From contig CP064972.1 of the NCBI GenBank assembly GCA_016699405.1, positions 2,015,501-2,079,500 on the forward strand: a stretch of 64,000 nucleotides of DNA, read 5' to 3'. The stretch is from Holophagales bacterium (GTDB lineage: Bacteria; Acidobacteriota; Thermoanaerobaculia; Multivoradales; JAGPDF01). Under the pieces are notes generated by a model. That model was not told the origin of the DNA. It saw nothing but the letters and a program-made list of their open reading frames with translations, and did not search any database. The translations under genes were made by a program, and so were the position numbers. Positions 34,707-43,569 of this stretch are shown piece by piece. How positions within the stretch are numbered: the first letter of the stretch is position 1; the number at the start of each line of letters is the position of its first letter.

Positions 34707-36458
34707 ATGTCCGCCAACGGCTACCTCCAACTCGCCGTCTACGTCGTCGTGCTCACGGCGCTGGCCAGGCCGCTCGGGGCGTACATGGCGCGGGTGTTCG
34801 CAGGCCAGCCCTGCGGGCTGGACCGGGTGCTCGGCGGCCTCGAGCGGACGATCTACCGGTTCTGCGGGATCCGCCCCGACGAGGACATGGGCTGGAAGAC
34901 CTACGCCGGCGCCATGCTGGCCTTCAACTTCGTCGGCTTCCTCGGGGTCTATCTCCTGCAACGGCTGCAAGGGGTGTTGCCCTGGAACCCCGAGCACCTG
35001 TCGTCGACCACCGCCCACCTGGCGTTCAACACCGCGGTGAGCTTCGCCACCAACACGAACTGGCAGAGCTACGGCGGCGAGACGACGCTCTCCTATCTCA
35101 CCCAGATGCTCGGCCTCACGGTGCAGAACTTCGTCTCCGCGGCCACCGGGATGGCGGTTCTCGCGGCGCTCATTCGCGGCTTCGTGCGCCGCAACGCGTC
35201 GGGAATCGGCAATTTCTGGACCGACCTGACGCGGTCGACGCTCTACATCCTGCTGCCGCTGTCGTTCGTGCTGTCGCTCGCGCTCGTCTCGCAGGGCGTG
35301 GTGCAGACGCTCGCGCCCTACGCGAAGACGACCCTGGTGGAGCCGGCTGCGGACGCCGCGGGGCACGCCGTCACCGAGCGGACGCTCGCCGTCGGTCCCG
35401 CCGCCTCGCAGGTCGCCATCAAGCAACTGGGGACGAACGGCGGCGGCTTCTTCAACGTCAACTCGGCGCACCCGTTCGAGAATCCGACGCCGCTCTCCAA
35501 CTTCTTCGAGCTGCTGGCCATCCTGCTCGTCGCCGGCTCCCTCTGCTACACCTTCGGCCGCATGGTCGGCGACGAGCGTCAGGGATGGGCGATCCTGGCG
35601 GCGATGGGGCTGGTGTTCGTCGTCCTGCTCGGCGTCTGTGTCTGGGCCGAACAGGCGGGCAATCCCCGGCTCGCCCGGCTCGGCCTCGACCAGCAGCCGT
35701 CGGCGACGCAGTCGGGCGGCAACATGGAGGGCAAGGAGGTGCGCTTCGGCATCGTCAACTCCGCGCTGTGGTCGACCGCGACGACCGCTGCCTCCAACGG
35801 CTCGGTCAACGCGATGCACGACGCCTACACGCCGCTCGGCGGGCTGGTGACGATGGGGCTGATGCAACTCGGCGAGGTGATCTACGGCGGCGTCGGCTCG
35901 GGCCTCTACGGCATGCTGCTCTTCGTTCTCGTCGCGGTGTTCATCGCCGGCCTGATGGTCGGTCGCACGCCCGAGTACCTGGGCAAGAAGATCGGCGCCC
36001 ACGAGATGAAGATGGCGTCGCTCGGGATCCTGGTGCCACCCTTCGTCGTCAAGCTCGGCGCCGCCATCGCCGCGGTCACGCCGGCCGGTCTCGCCGGACT
36101 CGCCAATCCCGGCGCCCACGGCTTCTCGGAGATCCTCTACGCCTTCTCGTCGGCGGGGAACAACAACGGCAGCGCCTTTGCCGGGCTCTCGGCCAACACG
36201 CCCTTCTACAACCTCCTGCTCGGCCTGGCGATGCTCTTCGCGCGCTACTGGGTGGCGGTGCCGGCCCTGGCGATCGCCGGCTCGCTCGCCGCGAAGCGCT
36301 TCACCCCTCCGGGACCCGGCACGCTGCCGACTCACACGCCGCTCTTCGTCGTGCTCCTGGTCGGCACGATCCTCCTCGTCGGCGCGCTGGCGTTCCTCCC
36401 GGCCCTGGCGCTCGGCCCCGTCGTCGAGCATCTGCAGCTCTTCTCCGCCACGAGGTAG
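34707..36458 (+). CDS. kdpA: K(+)-transporting ATPase subunit KdpA
   Basis: Potassium-translocating subunit of the high-affinity P-type ATPase, 583 residues, about 10 helices. Selectivity-filter-like loops are visible: NFVSAATGMA, KQLGTNGGGFFNVNSAHPFENP and SSAGNNNGSAFAGLS. The N-terminus has the family GYLQLAVYVVVLTALARPLG pattern. The start follows kdpF by one base, and kdpB follows after five bases, so translation is coupled. It works in the inner membrane with KdpB, KdpC and KdpF. Confidence 0.97.
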   Translation: MSANGYLQLAVYVVVLTALARPLGAYMARVFAGQPCGLDRVLGGLERTIYRFCGIRPDEDMGWKTYAGAMLAFNFVGFLGVYLLQRLQGVLPWNPEHLSSTTAHLAFNTAVSFATNTNWQSYGGETTLSYLTQMLGLTVQNFVSAATGMAVLAALIRGFVRRNASGIGNFWTDLTRSTLYILLPLSFVLSLALVSQGVVQTLAPYAKTTLVEPAADAAGHAVTERTLAVGPAASQVAIKQLGTNGGGFFNVNSAHPFENPTPLSNFFELLAILLVAGSLCYTFGRMVGDERQGWAILAAMGLVFVVLLGVCVWAEQAGNPRLARLGLDQQPSATQSGGNMEGKEVRFGIVNSALWSTATTAASNGSVNAMHDAYTPLGGLVTMGLMQLGEVIYGGVGSGLYGMLLFVLVAVFIAGLMVGRTPEYLGKKIGAHEMKMASLGILVPPFVVKLGAAIAAVTPAGLAGLANPGAHGFSEILYAFSSAGNNNGSAFAGLSANTPFYNLLLGLAMLFARYWVAVPALAIAGSLAAKRFTPPGPGTLPTHTPLFVVLLVGTILLVGALAFLPALALGPVVEHLQLFSATR

Positions 36459-36463
36459 AGGCC

Positions 36464-38530
36464 ATGACTCGCAAGCGACCCTCTCTGTTCGACCCCGCGC
36501 TGGTCGCCCCGGCGCTCGTCGCCAGCTTTCGCAAGCTCGACCCGCGCGTGCAGCTGAAGAACCCGGTGATGTTCGTCGTCGAGGTGGTGAGCGTGTTGAC
36601 CACCGGCCTGTGGATCCAGGCGCTCGCCGGACACGGGGAGGCGCCGGCCGGGTTCATCCTCGCTGTCTCGCTGCTGCTCTGGGCGACCGTCCTCTTCGCC
36701 AACTTCGCCGAGGCGATGGCGGAGGGGCGAGGCAAGGCGCAGGCCGCGGCCCTGCGCAAGTCCCGCCAGGAGACGATCGCGCGGCGTCTCTCGAGCGCCA
36801 GCCGGTCGTCCGCCGCCGAGAGGGTCGGGTCGGCGAGCCTGCGCCGCGGCGACCTGGTGCTGGTCGAGGCCGGCGAGGTCATCCCGTCCGACGGCGAGAT
36901 CCTCGAGGGGATCGCCTCGGTCGACGAGAGCGCGGTGACCGGCGAGAGCGCCCCGGTGATCCGCGAAGCGGGCGGGGATCGCAGCTCGGTGACCGGCGGC
37001 ACGCGCGTGCTGTCGGACTGGATGATCGTCCGGGTGACCAGCGATCCCGGCGAGACGTTCCTCGACCGCATCATCGGTCTGGTCGAGGGCGCGCGCCGGC
37101 AGAAGACGCCCAACGAGATCGCCCTGCAGATCCTGCTCGCCGCCTTCACGCTCATCTTCCTCTTCGTCACCGTCACCCTGCTGCCGTTCTCCGTCTACAG
37201 CGTCCGGGCGGCCGGGAGCGGTGCGGTGGTCAGCGTCACCGCGCTCGTCGCGCTCCTCGTCTGCCTCATCCCGACGACCATCGGCGGTCTGCTCTCGGCG
37301 ATCGGCATCGCCGGCATGGACCGCATGCTGCGCGCCAACGTCATCGCCATGTCGGGCCGGGCGGTGGAGGCGGCAGGCGACGTCGACGTGCTGCTGCTCG
37401 ACAAGACGGGGACGATCACCCTCGGCAATCGGCAGGCGTCGGAGCTGGTGCCTGCCGCCGGAGTGAGCGAGGCGGAGCTCGCCGACGCCGCGCAGCTCGC
37501 CTCGCTCGCCGACGAGACTCCCGAGGGTCGGAGCATCGTCGTGCTGGCCAAGGAGCGCTACGGCCTGCGCCAGCGCGAGCTCCACGAGATCGACGCCACC
37601 TTCGTGCCGTTCACCGCGCAGACGCGGATGAGCGGCGTCGACGTCGACGGCCGGCGGATTCGCAAGGGGGCTCCCGACGCCATCGCGGCGCTGCTGCGCC
37701 AGCAGGGCGTCGACCTCCCCGCCGAGCTCCAGGCGCGCGTCGACGCGATCGCGCGCACCGGCAGCACGCCGCTGCTGGTCGCCGAGGGGGCGCGGGCGCT
37801 CGGCGTCGTCCACCTCAAGGACATCGTCAAGGGCGGCATCCGCGAACGCTTCGCGGCGCTGCGCCGCATGGGGATCAAGACGGTGATGATCACCGGCGAC
37901 AACCGCCTCACCGCGGCGGCGATCGCCGCCGAGGCGGGAGTCGACGACTTCCTCGCCGAGGCGACTCCGGAGGCCAAGCTCAAGCTCATCCGCGAGTACC
38001 AGGTCGGCGGCCGGCTGGTGGCGATGACCGGCGACGGCACGAACGACGCGCCGGCGCTCGCCCAGGCCGACGTGGCGGTGGCGATGAACTCCGGCACGCA
38101 GGCGGCGAAGGAGGCGAGCAACATGGTCGACCTCGACTCCAACCCGACGAAGCTCCTGGAGACGGTGGAGATCGGCAAGCAGCTGCTGATGACGCGCGGC
38201 GCTCTCACCACCTTCTCGATCGCCAACGACGTGGCCAAGTACTTCGCGATCATCCCGGCCGCCTTCGCCGTGACCTATCCCGCCCTCGACGCGCTGAACG
38301 TCATGCACCTCGCGACGCCGCAGAGCGCCATCCTGTCGGCGCTGATCTTCAACGCGCTGATCATCGTCGCGCTGATTCCGCTCGCCCTGCGCGGCGTGCG
38401 GTACCGGCCGGTGGGCGCGGCGCAGCTGCTGCGCCGCAACCTGCTGATCTACGGGCTCGGCGGCCTCGTGGCCCCGTTCGCCGGGATCAAGCTCATCGAC
38501 GTGGTGCTCGCCGCGTTTGGCTGGGTGTGA
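36464..38530 (+). CDS. kdpB: K(+)-transporting P-type ATPase subunit KdpB
   Basis: 688-residue catalytic subunit. It contains the phosphorylated Asp in LLLDKTGTITLGNRQA (about residue 308), the actuator loop VDESAVTGES, nucleotide-domain TPEAKLKLI and the hinge TGDGTNDAPALAQADVAVAM. The ATG at 36464 gives the normal KdpB start (RKRPSLFDPALV); the longer open frame from 35585 overlaps kdpA and is a shadow. kdpC starts 12 bases downstream. Confidence 0.97.
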   Translation: MTRKRPSLFDPALVAPALVASFRKLDPRVQLKNPVMFVVEVVSVLTTGLWIQALAGHGEAPAGFILAVSLLLWATVLFANFAEAMAEGRGKAQAAALRKSRQETIARRLSSASRSSAAERVGSASLRRGDLVLVEAGEVIPSDGEILEGIASVDESAVTGESAPVIREAGGDRSSVTGGTRVLSDWMIVRVTSDPGETFLDRIIGLVEGARRQKTPNEIALQILLAAFTLIFLFVTVTLLPFSVYSVRAAGSGAVVSVTALVALLVCLIPTTIGGLLSAIGIAGMDRMLRANVIAMSGRAVEAAGDVDVLLLDKTGTITLGNRQASELVPAAGVSEAELADAAQLASLADETPEGRSIVVLAKERYGLRQRELHEIDATFVPFTAQTRMSGVDVDGRRIRKGAPDAIAALLRQQGVDLPAELQARVDAIARTGSTPLLVAEGARALGVVHLKDIVKGGIRERFAALRRMGIKTVMITGDNRLTAAAIAAEAGVDDFLAEATPEAKLKLIREYQVGGRLVAMTGDGTNDAPALAQADVAVAMNSGTQAAKEASNMVDLDSNPTKLLETVEIGKQLLMTRGALTTFSIANDVAKYFAIIPAAFAVTYPALDALNVMHLATPQSAILSALIFNALIIVALIPLALRGVRYRPVGAAQLLRRNLLIYGLGGLVAPFAGIKLIDVVLAAFGWV

Positions 38531-38542
38531 AGGAGTCGAGCC

Positions 38543-39121
38543 ATGCTGAGTCAGACGAAACCCGCGATCCTGCTGTTGCTCGTCCTCACCGTCCTGACCG
38601 GACTGCTCTATCCGCTCGGCGTCACCGCGTTCGCCCAGGTCTTCTTCCCTCGGCAGGCCAACGGGAGCCTCGTGACCCGCGACGGAAGGGTGGTCGGATC
38701 GGAGCTCGTCGGCCAGCCGTTCGCCGCGCCGGAGTACTTCTGGGGACGGCCGTCGGCGACGGTGCCGCCGTACGACGCCGGAGCCTCCGCCGGCGCGAAC
38801 CTCGGGCCGACGAATCCGGCGCTCGTCGAGCGCGTCGCCGCCACGGTGTCGGCGCTGCGGGCGGCCCACGGAGAGGGTCCGATTCCGGTGGACCTGGCGA
38901 CGAGCTCGGCGAGCGGGTTGGATCCGCACCTCTCGCCGGCGGCGGCGCTCTACCAGGTCCCACGGGTGGCGCGGGCGCGCGGCCTCACGGTCGAGGCGGT
39001 GCGACGGTTGGTCGAGCAGCAGGTCGAGGGGCGCCAGCTCGGCTTCCTCGGCGAGCCGCGAGTCAACGTGCTGCGACTCAATCTCGCGCTCGACGCCGGG
39101 GCGGCGGGAGCGGTGCGGTAG
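38543..39121 (+). CDS. kdpC: K(+)-transporting ATPase subunit KdpC
   Basis: 192 residues; one N-terminal membrane helix (AILLLLVLTVLTGLLYPLGV), then the family signatures GSELVGQPFAAPEYFWGRPS, NLGPTNPALVERV and DPHLSPAAALYQVPRVA. KdpC assists ATP binding by KdpB. GGAGTCGAGCC precedes the ATG, and kdpD begins 27 bases after the stop. Confidence 0.96.
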   Translation: MLSQTKPAILLLLVLTVLTGLLYPLGVTAFAQVFFPRQANGSLVTRDGRVVGSELVGQPFAAPEYFWGRPSATVPPYDAGASAGANLGPTNPALVERVAATVSALRAAHGEGPIPVDLATSSASGLDPHLSPAAALYQVPRVARARGLTVEAVRRLVEQQVEGRQLGFLGEPRVNVLRLNLALDAGAAGAVR

Positions 39122-39148
39122 GATCGAAACGATCTCTCGAGGCTGACG

Positions 39149-41842
39149 ATGGACCCTCGACGCCCCGACCCCGACGCGCTGCTCGCCCAGGTCGTCGCTG
39201 CGGAGGAGGCGGCGCGCCGCGGGCGGCTGAAGGTCTTCCTGGGCGCGGCGCCCGGCGTCGGCAAGACCTACGCCATGCTCAACGCCGCGCGCGACCTGCG
39301 GGCGCAGGGCGTCGACGTGGTGGTGGGGATCGTCGAGACCCATCGGCGCGCCGAGACCGAGGCGCTGCTCGAAGGCCTCGAGGTCCTGCCGCGACAGAAG
39401 CTGGAGTACAAGGGCCGCTCACTCGACGAGCTCGATCTCGACGCGCTGCTCCGGCGGCGCCCGCGCGTCGCCCTGATCGACGAGCTGGCCCACCGCAACG
39501 CGCCGGGGGCCCGCCACCTGCGCCGCTACCAGGACATCGAAGAGCTTCTCGACGCCGGCATCGACGTCTACACGACGGTCAACGTGCAGCACCTCGAGAG
39601 CCTCAACGACGTCGTCGCCCAGTTCACCGGCGTGCGCGTGCGCGAGACGGTCCCCGACACCTTCTTCGACCGGCTGCGCGACATCGTGCTCATCGACCTT
39701 CCGCCGCGCGAGCTGATCGAGCGCCTCCACCAGGGGAAGGTCTACGTCCCGGAGCAGGCGCGAGCGGCGCTCGACCGCTTCTTCTCGCCCTCGAACCTCG
39801 CTGCGTTGCGCGAGCTGGCGATGCAGACCGCCGCCGATCGCGTCGACGCCGAGGTGCGCGAGCACCAGACGGCGCAAGGCGGCATGGCGGGCGCACCGAT
39901 CCGCCGGCGCGTCCTCGCGGCGCTCGACGGTCACGCCCACGCCGACTACCTGGTGCGCGTCGCCCGCCGCTTCGCCGAGCAGCGCCACGCCCCGTGGACG
40001 ATCGCCTACGTCGACACCGGAAGCCGGCGCACCGACCGCGAGAGCCTCGGCGCCGCCTTCCAGCTCGCCAAGCGGCTGGGCGGCGAGACGGTGATCCTGC
40101 GCGGGACGAGCGTTGCCGACGAGATCCTCAACTACGCGAGCCACCACGCCGTCTCGTCGATCCTGATCGGCAAGACGCGCGAGCGCCCGCTCGCCCGGGC
40201 GCTGGGCCGCACCGTCACCCAGCAGCTGCTCGCCCGCGGCGGGCGCTTCGACCTCACCCTGGTCGACACGCCGTTCTCGCGCGCCGAGTCGCGACGCCGA
40301 CAGCGGATCGAGGAGCCGTGGTCCGCGCGCGCTCGCGAGGTCGCCTTCGCAGGCGTGGCCACCGGCGCGGCGATCGCCGTGTCGAGCGCGCTCGATCGCC
40401 TCCTGCCGGCACCGGGGCTGGCGTCGGTGTTCCTGACCGCCGTGGTGGCGATCGCCGTGCGTGCCCGCCGCAGCGTCGCGCTCCTCGGTGCCGTCTTCTG
40501 CTTTCTCGCCTACAACTTCTTCTTCACCGAGCCGCGGTGGAGCTTCAGCATCGGCCACCAGACCGACGTCGTGGCGGTGTTCGCCTTCCTCGCGGCGGCG
40601 CTCGTCTGCAGCGACCTGGCGGCGCGTCTGCGCTCCCAGATGCTGGCCTTGCGGGCGGCCAACGCACACGCCGGGGCGATCCAGGGGCTGGCCGAGCGAC
40701 TCGCGGCGGCGGTCGACGAAGGCGAGGTGCTGCGCTGCGGTGCCGAGCAGCTGGCCTCGGCGCTCGGCTGCGAGGCGGTCGTGCTCCGCCTCACCGAGGC
40801 GAACACGTTGCGTCTCGCCGGACGACAGCCGCTCGCCGCCGAGCTCGAGGTCCGGGACGAAGCGGTGGCCGACTGGAGCGTTCGCCACGGCCAGCCGGCC
40901 GGCCGCTACACCGGCACGCTCTCGGCCTCGGCCTGGTGGTTTTTGCCGCTGCTGCTCGAGCGCGGTCCCGTCGGCGCGGTCGGCCTGCGTTTCGCGGCCG
41001 ACCAGCTCACGCTCTCCGAAGAGCAGCGGCTGCTCGCCGAGGCGATGACCCAGCTCGTCGCCCTGGCGGCCGACCGGGCGCACCTCGCTGCCGACCTCGA
41101 GAAGGCCCATCTCGAGGGCGAGACGGAGCGCCTGCGAACGGCGCTGCTCGCCTCGGTGTCGCACGATCTGCGTTCCCCGCTCTCCTCGGTCATCGGCGCG
41201 GCGACGAGTCTCTCGGCCTACGGCGACGCGATGTCGGAGCCCGATCGCCAGGAGCTGCTCGCCTCGATCCGCGGCGAAGGCGAGCGGCTCGACCGCTACA
41301 TCCAGAACCTGCTCGACATGACCCGGCTGGGCTCGGGCGGGCTCAAGCTCGAGCGCGACTGGGTGAGCGTGGAGGACGTCGTCGGCTCGGCGGTGGCGCG
41401 GCTGCGGCGGCTCTTCCCGGCGGTCGACGTCGTGGTCGAGATCGCACCGGACGTGCCGCTGCTCTTCGTCCACCCGGCGCTCATCGAGCAGGCGATGTTC
41501 AACATCCTCGAGAACGCCGGCAAGTTCTCACCGCCGGGCGAGCCGGTGACGATGCGCGTGGCGAGCGCATCGGGCAGTCTGGTGGTCGAGATCGCGGACC
41601 GTGGGCCGGGGATTCCCGAGGCCGAGCGCCACCGGATCTTCGACCTCTTCTGGAGCGCGGCGCGCGGCGACCGCGGCCAGCGCGGCAGCGGCCTCGGTCT
41701 GACGATCGTGCGCGGCATGGTGGGAGCACACGGCGGACGCGTCGAGGCCCTGCCGGGCCCCGGCGGTGTCGGCACGACGATCCGCGTGACGTTGCCGCTG
41801 ACCGAGCCGCCGCACTCGCGCGCCGCGGAGGAGGACGGATGA
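39149..41842 (+). CDS. kdpD: Sensor histidine kinase KdpD
   Basis: 897 residues, full-length KdpD: N-terminal KdpD domain with Walker A FLGAAPGVGKTYAML and ALIDELAHRNAPGARH; USP-like domain (about 250-370); four DUF4118 helices (about 395-490); GAF-like domain; HisKA with phospho-His in SVSHDLRSPLSSVIGA (about residue 671); HATPase with NILENAGKFSPPG, ADRGPGIP and GSGLGLTIVRGMVG. It controls kdpFABC in response to potassium limitation or osmotic stress. The stop overlaps the kdpE start (ATGA 41839-41842). Confidence 0.96.
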   Translation: MDPRRPDPDALLAQVVAAEEAARRGRLKVFLGAAPGVGKTYAMLNAARDLRAQGVDVVVGIVETHRRAETEALLEGLEVLPRQKLEYKGRSLDELDLDALLRRRPRVALIDELAHRNAPGARHLRRYQDIEELLDAGIDVYTTVNVQHLESLNDVVAQFTGVRVRETVPDTFFDRLRDIVLIDLPPRELIERLHQGKVYVPEQARAALDRFFSPSNLAALRELAMQTAADRVDAEVREHQTAQGGMAGAPIRRRVLAALDGHAHADYLVRVARRFAEQRHAPWTIAYVDTGSRRTDRESLGAAFQLAKRLGGETVILRGTSVADEILNYASHHAVSSILIGKTRERPLARALGRTVTQQLLARGGRFDLTLVDTPFSRAESRRRQRIEEPWSARAREVAFAGVATGAAIAVSSALDRLLPAPGLASVFLTAVVAIAVRARRSVALLGAVFCFLAYNFFFTEPRWSFSIGHQTDVVAVFAFLAAALVCSDLAARLRSQMLALRAANAHAGAIQGLAERLAAAVDEGEVLRCGAEQLASALGCEAVVLRLTEANTLRLAGRQPLAAELEVRDEAVADWSVRHGQPAGRYTGTLSASAWWFLPLLLERGPVGAVGLRFAADQLTLSEEQRLLAEAMTQLVALAADRAHLAADLEKAHLEGETERLRTALLASVSHDLRSPLSSVIGAATSLSAYGDAMSEPDRQELLASIRGEGERLDRYIQNLLDMTRLGSGGLKLERDWVSVEDVVGSAVARLRRLFPAVDVVVEIAPDVPLLFVHPALIEQAMFNILENAGKFSPPGEPVTMRVASASGSLVVEIADRGPGIPEAERHRIFDLFWSAARGDRGQRGSGLGLTIVRGMVGAHGGRVEALPGPGGVGTTIRVTLPLTEPPHSRAAEEDG

Positions 41843-42564
41843 ACGAGCACAGCGCCCTGCCGGCGCGCCTGCTGGTCGTCGACGACGAGCCGCAGATCCG
41901 TCGCTTCCTGTCGATCAGCCTGCGCTCCCAGGGGTACGCCGTGACCGAGGCGGGGACCGGCCGCGAGGGGCTCGAGTCGCTGGCGCTGGCCGGTGCGGAT
42001 CTCGTCGTCCTCGATCTCGGCCTGCCGGACATGGATGGCCACGAGGTGCTCCGTGAGCTGCGCGAGTGGACGAAGGTGCCGGTGATCGTCCTCTCGGTGC
42101 GCTCGTCGGAGGCGGAGAAGGTGCAGGCGCTCGACGGCGGGGCGAGCGACTACGTCACCAAGCCGTTCGGCATCCAGGAGCTCATGGCGCGCGTGCGCGG
42201 CCTGTTGCGCGAGCGCTCGACCGCCCAGGAGGCGCCGCCGGTGTTCGACGACGGCCACCTGCGCGTCGACCTGTCGCGGCGGCTGGTCTCGGTCGCCGGC
42301 GAGCCCGTCCGCCTGACGCGCAAGGAGTACGCGGTGCTGGCGCTGCTGGTGCGCAGCCTGGGTTGCGTGGTCACCCAGCAGCAGATGTTGCGCGAGATCT
42401 GGGGGCCGGCGCACCTCGAAGACACGCACTACCTGCGCATCGTCGTGGCGAGGATCCGCACCAAGCTGGGCGGTGAGGCGGCCGGTCGCCGCTACGTGCA
42501 GACCGAGGCCGGGATCGGCTACCGCTTCGTCGGCGAAGCGCCGGAGCCGTCGAGCCGGAGCTGA
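41839..42564 (+). CDS. kdpE: Response regulator KdpE
   Basis: 241 residues. The receiver domain starts LLVVDDEPQIRRFL with phospho-Asp in VVLDLGLPDMDG (about residue 57) and Lys in YVTKPFG. The OmpR-type winged helix has RLTRKEYAVLALLVRSLG, THYLRIVVARIRTKLG and TEAGIGYRFV. Start at 41839 from the four-base overlap with kdpD; the very long frame open from 36178 is a shadow. It activates kdp transcription in the family paradigm. A strong hairpin follows. Confidence 0.96.
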   Translation: MNEHSALPARLLVVDDEPQIRRFLSISLRSQGYAVTEAGTGREGLESLALAGADLVVLDLGLPDMDGHEVLRELREWTKVPVIVLSVRSSEAEKVQALDGGASDYVTKPFGIQELMARVRGLLRERSTAQEAPPVFDDGHLRVDLSRRLVSVAGEPVRLTRKEYAVLALLVRSLGCVVTQQQMLREIWGPAHLEDTHYLRIVVARIRTKLGGEAAGRRYVQTEAGIGYRFVGEAPEPSSRS

Positions 42565-42583
42565 TGGAGCGGGTCGCTCGACG

Positions 42584-42607
42584 CCGGCGGCGCGCCCGCG
42601 CCGCCGG
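42584..42607. terminator. Bidirectional hairpin between convergent kdpE and the DUF4118-GAF gene
   Basis: Perfect 10-bp GC-rich stem (42584-42593 with 42598-42607) with a 4-base loop, in the 51-base space between two convergent genes. There is no T-tract. Its position favours a shared terminator. Confidence 0.5.
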
Positions 42608-42615
42608 GGCGTGGC

Positions 42616-43410
42616 CTATCGGGGGCTCTCCCGATGGCGTCGACCGAGTGCCAGCGCGATCTGGCTGGCGAACGTCTCGAGCAGACGCCGGTCGTCCTCG
42701 GAGAGTGTCTTGAAGCCGGCCGCGGGGAGCAGTCCGAGGGCGCCCAGGACATCGCCCTGCGGCCCGGGCAGCGGCAGGTAGATGCCGCGGTGGCCGCGCG
42801 GACCTTCGTCGGCCCGGTCGCTCCGCACCCCGGTGTCGAGCGTCGCGGTCGCCGCAGCTCGTTCGGTCTCGGGGAGCGTCCGCTCCGCCGGGGCGGCGGC
42901 GCGCACGACGAGCTGACCGCTGCGGTCGAGCGCGACGAGGACCGCGTCTGCGCCGAACGCCTCGCGTGTCTCGTCGACGGCGGCGAGCTCCAGGGCCTCC
43001 TCGATCTCGGCGTCGGCGAGCCGCCGGCCGAGTCGCCAGAGCGCCGTGGCCCGCCGTTCGCGCTCGCCGATCGCCGCGTTCTCGCGACGCAGGCGCTCGG
43101 TGAGGGTCGAGACGGTGAGCCCCACGACCAGCATGCCGACGAAGGTCAGCAGGTACTGGGCGTCGTCGACGGCGAAGGTCAGGTGCGGCGGAACGAAGAA
43201 GAAGTCGAAGATCCCCACGCCGAGCAGCGCCGACCAGGCGGCGGGGCCCTGGCCGAGCGTCGCCGCGCAGGCGACGACGGCGAGCAGGAACAGCATCATC
43301 AGGTTCACCGGGGCGAGATGGCGTGAAAGCAGCGCGGCGGCGAGCGTGGCGACGCCGATCGCCGCGCTCGCGGTGAGCAGGCGGAGGGCAAGTCGAGGTT
43401 GCGGGGTCAT
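42616..43410 (-). CDS. DUF4118 and GAF domain protein (KdpD-like sensor without kinase)
   Basis: 264 residues. Four membrane helices of the KdpD DUF4118 type (APVNLMMLFLLAVVACAA, ALLGVGIFDFFFVPPHLTF with the typical FFFVPP, LLTFVGMLVVGLTVSTL) are followed by a GAF-like domain ending in LLETFASQIALALGRRH. No histidine kinase, ATPase or output domain is present. The ATG at 43410 gives the usual start; the longer frame to 43509 overlaps the divergent neighbour's leader. It could be a decoy, a partner of the next sensor kinase, or a decayed KdpD. It sits between two KdpDE-type pairs. Confidence 0.75.
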   Translation of the reverse strand: MTPQPRLALRLLTASAAIGVATLAAALLSRHLAPVNLMMLFLLAVVACAATLGQGPAAWSALLGVGIFDFFFVPPHLTFAVDDAQYLLTFVGMLVVGLTVSTLTERLRRENAAIGERERRATALWRLGRRLADAEIEEALELAAVDETREAFGADAVLVALDRSGQLVVRAAAPAERTLPETERAAATATLDTGVRSDRADEGPRGHRGIYLPLPGPQGDVLGALGLLPAAGFKTLSEDDRRLLETFASQIALALGRRHRESPR

Positions 43411-43569
43411 GGCGGCATCTCCCGGGCGCGGGGGTCGTCCCGTCGCCCGGACTCGAGGCTGACGCCGCCCGGCGGAAGAAGTCCGGAATGCCGGCGGAAG
43501 GACTTGCAAAGACGCGGACGACCGCGGCCGCCGAGGTGTGGGCTACACTGCCCGGGAGTGGAGGAACGA

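Noticed and set aside
36178..41838. Very long plus-strand frame leading into kdpE
   Set aside because: It runs over kdpA, kdpB, kdpC and kdpD in another frame with Arg-rich noise; only the last 241 codons are KdpE.
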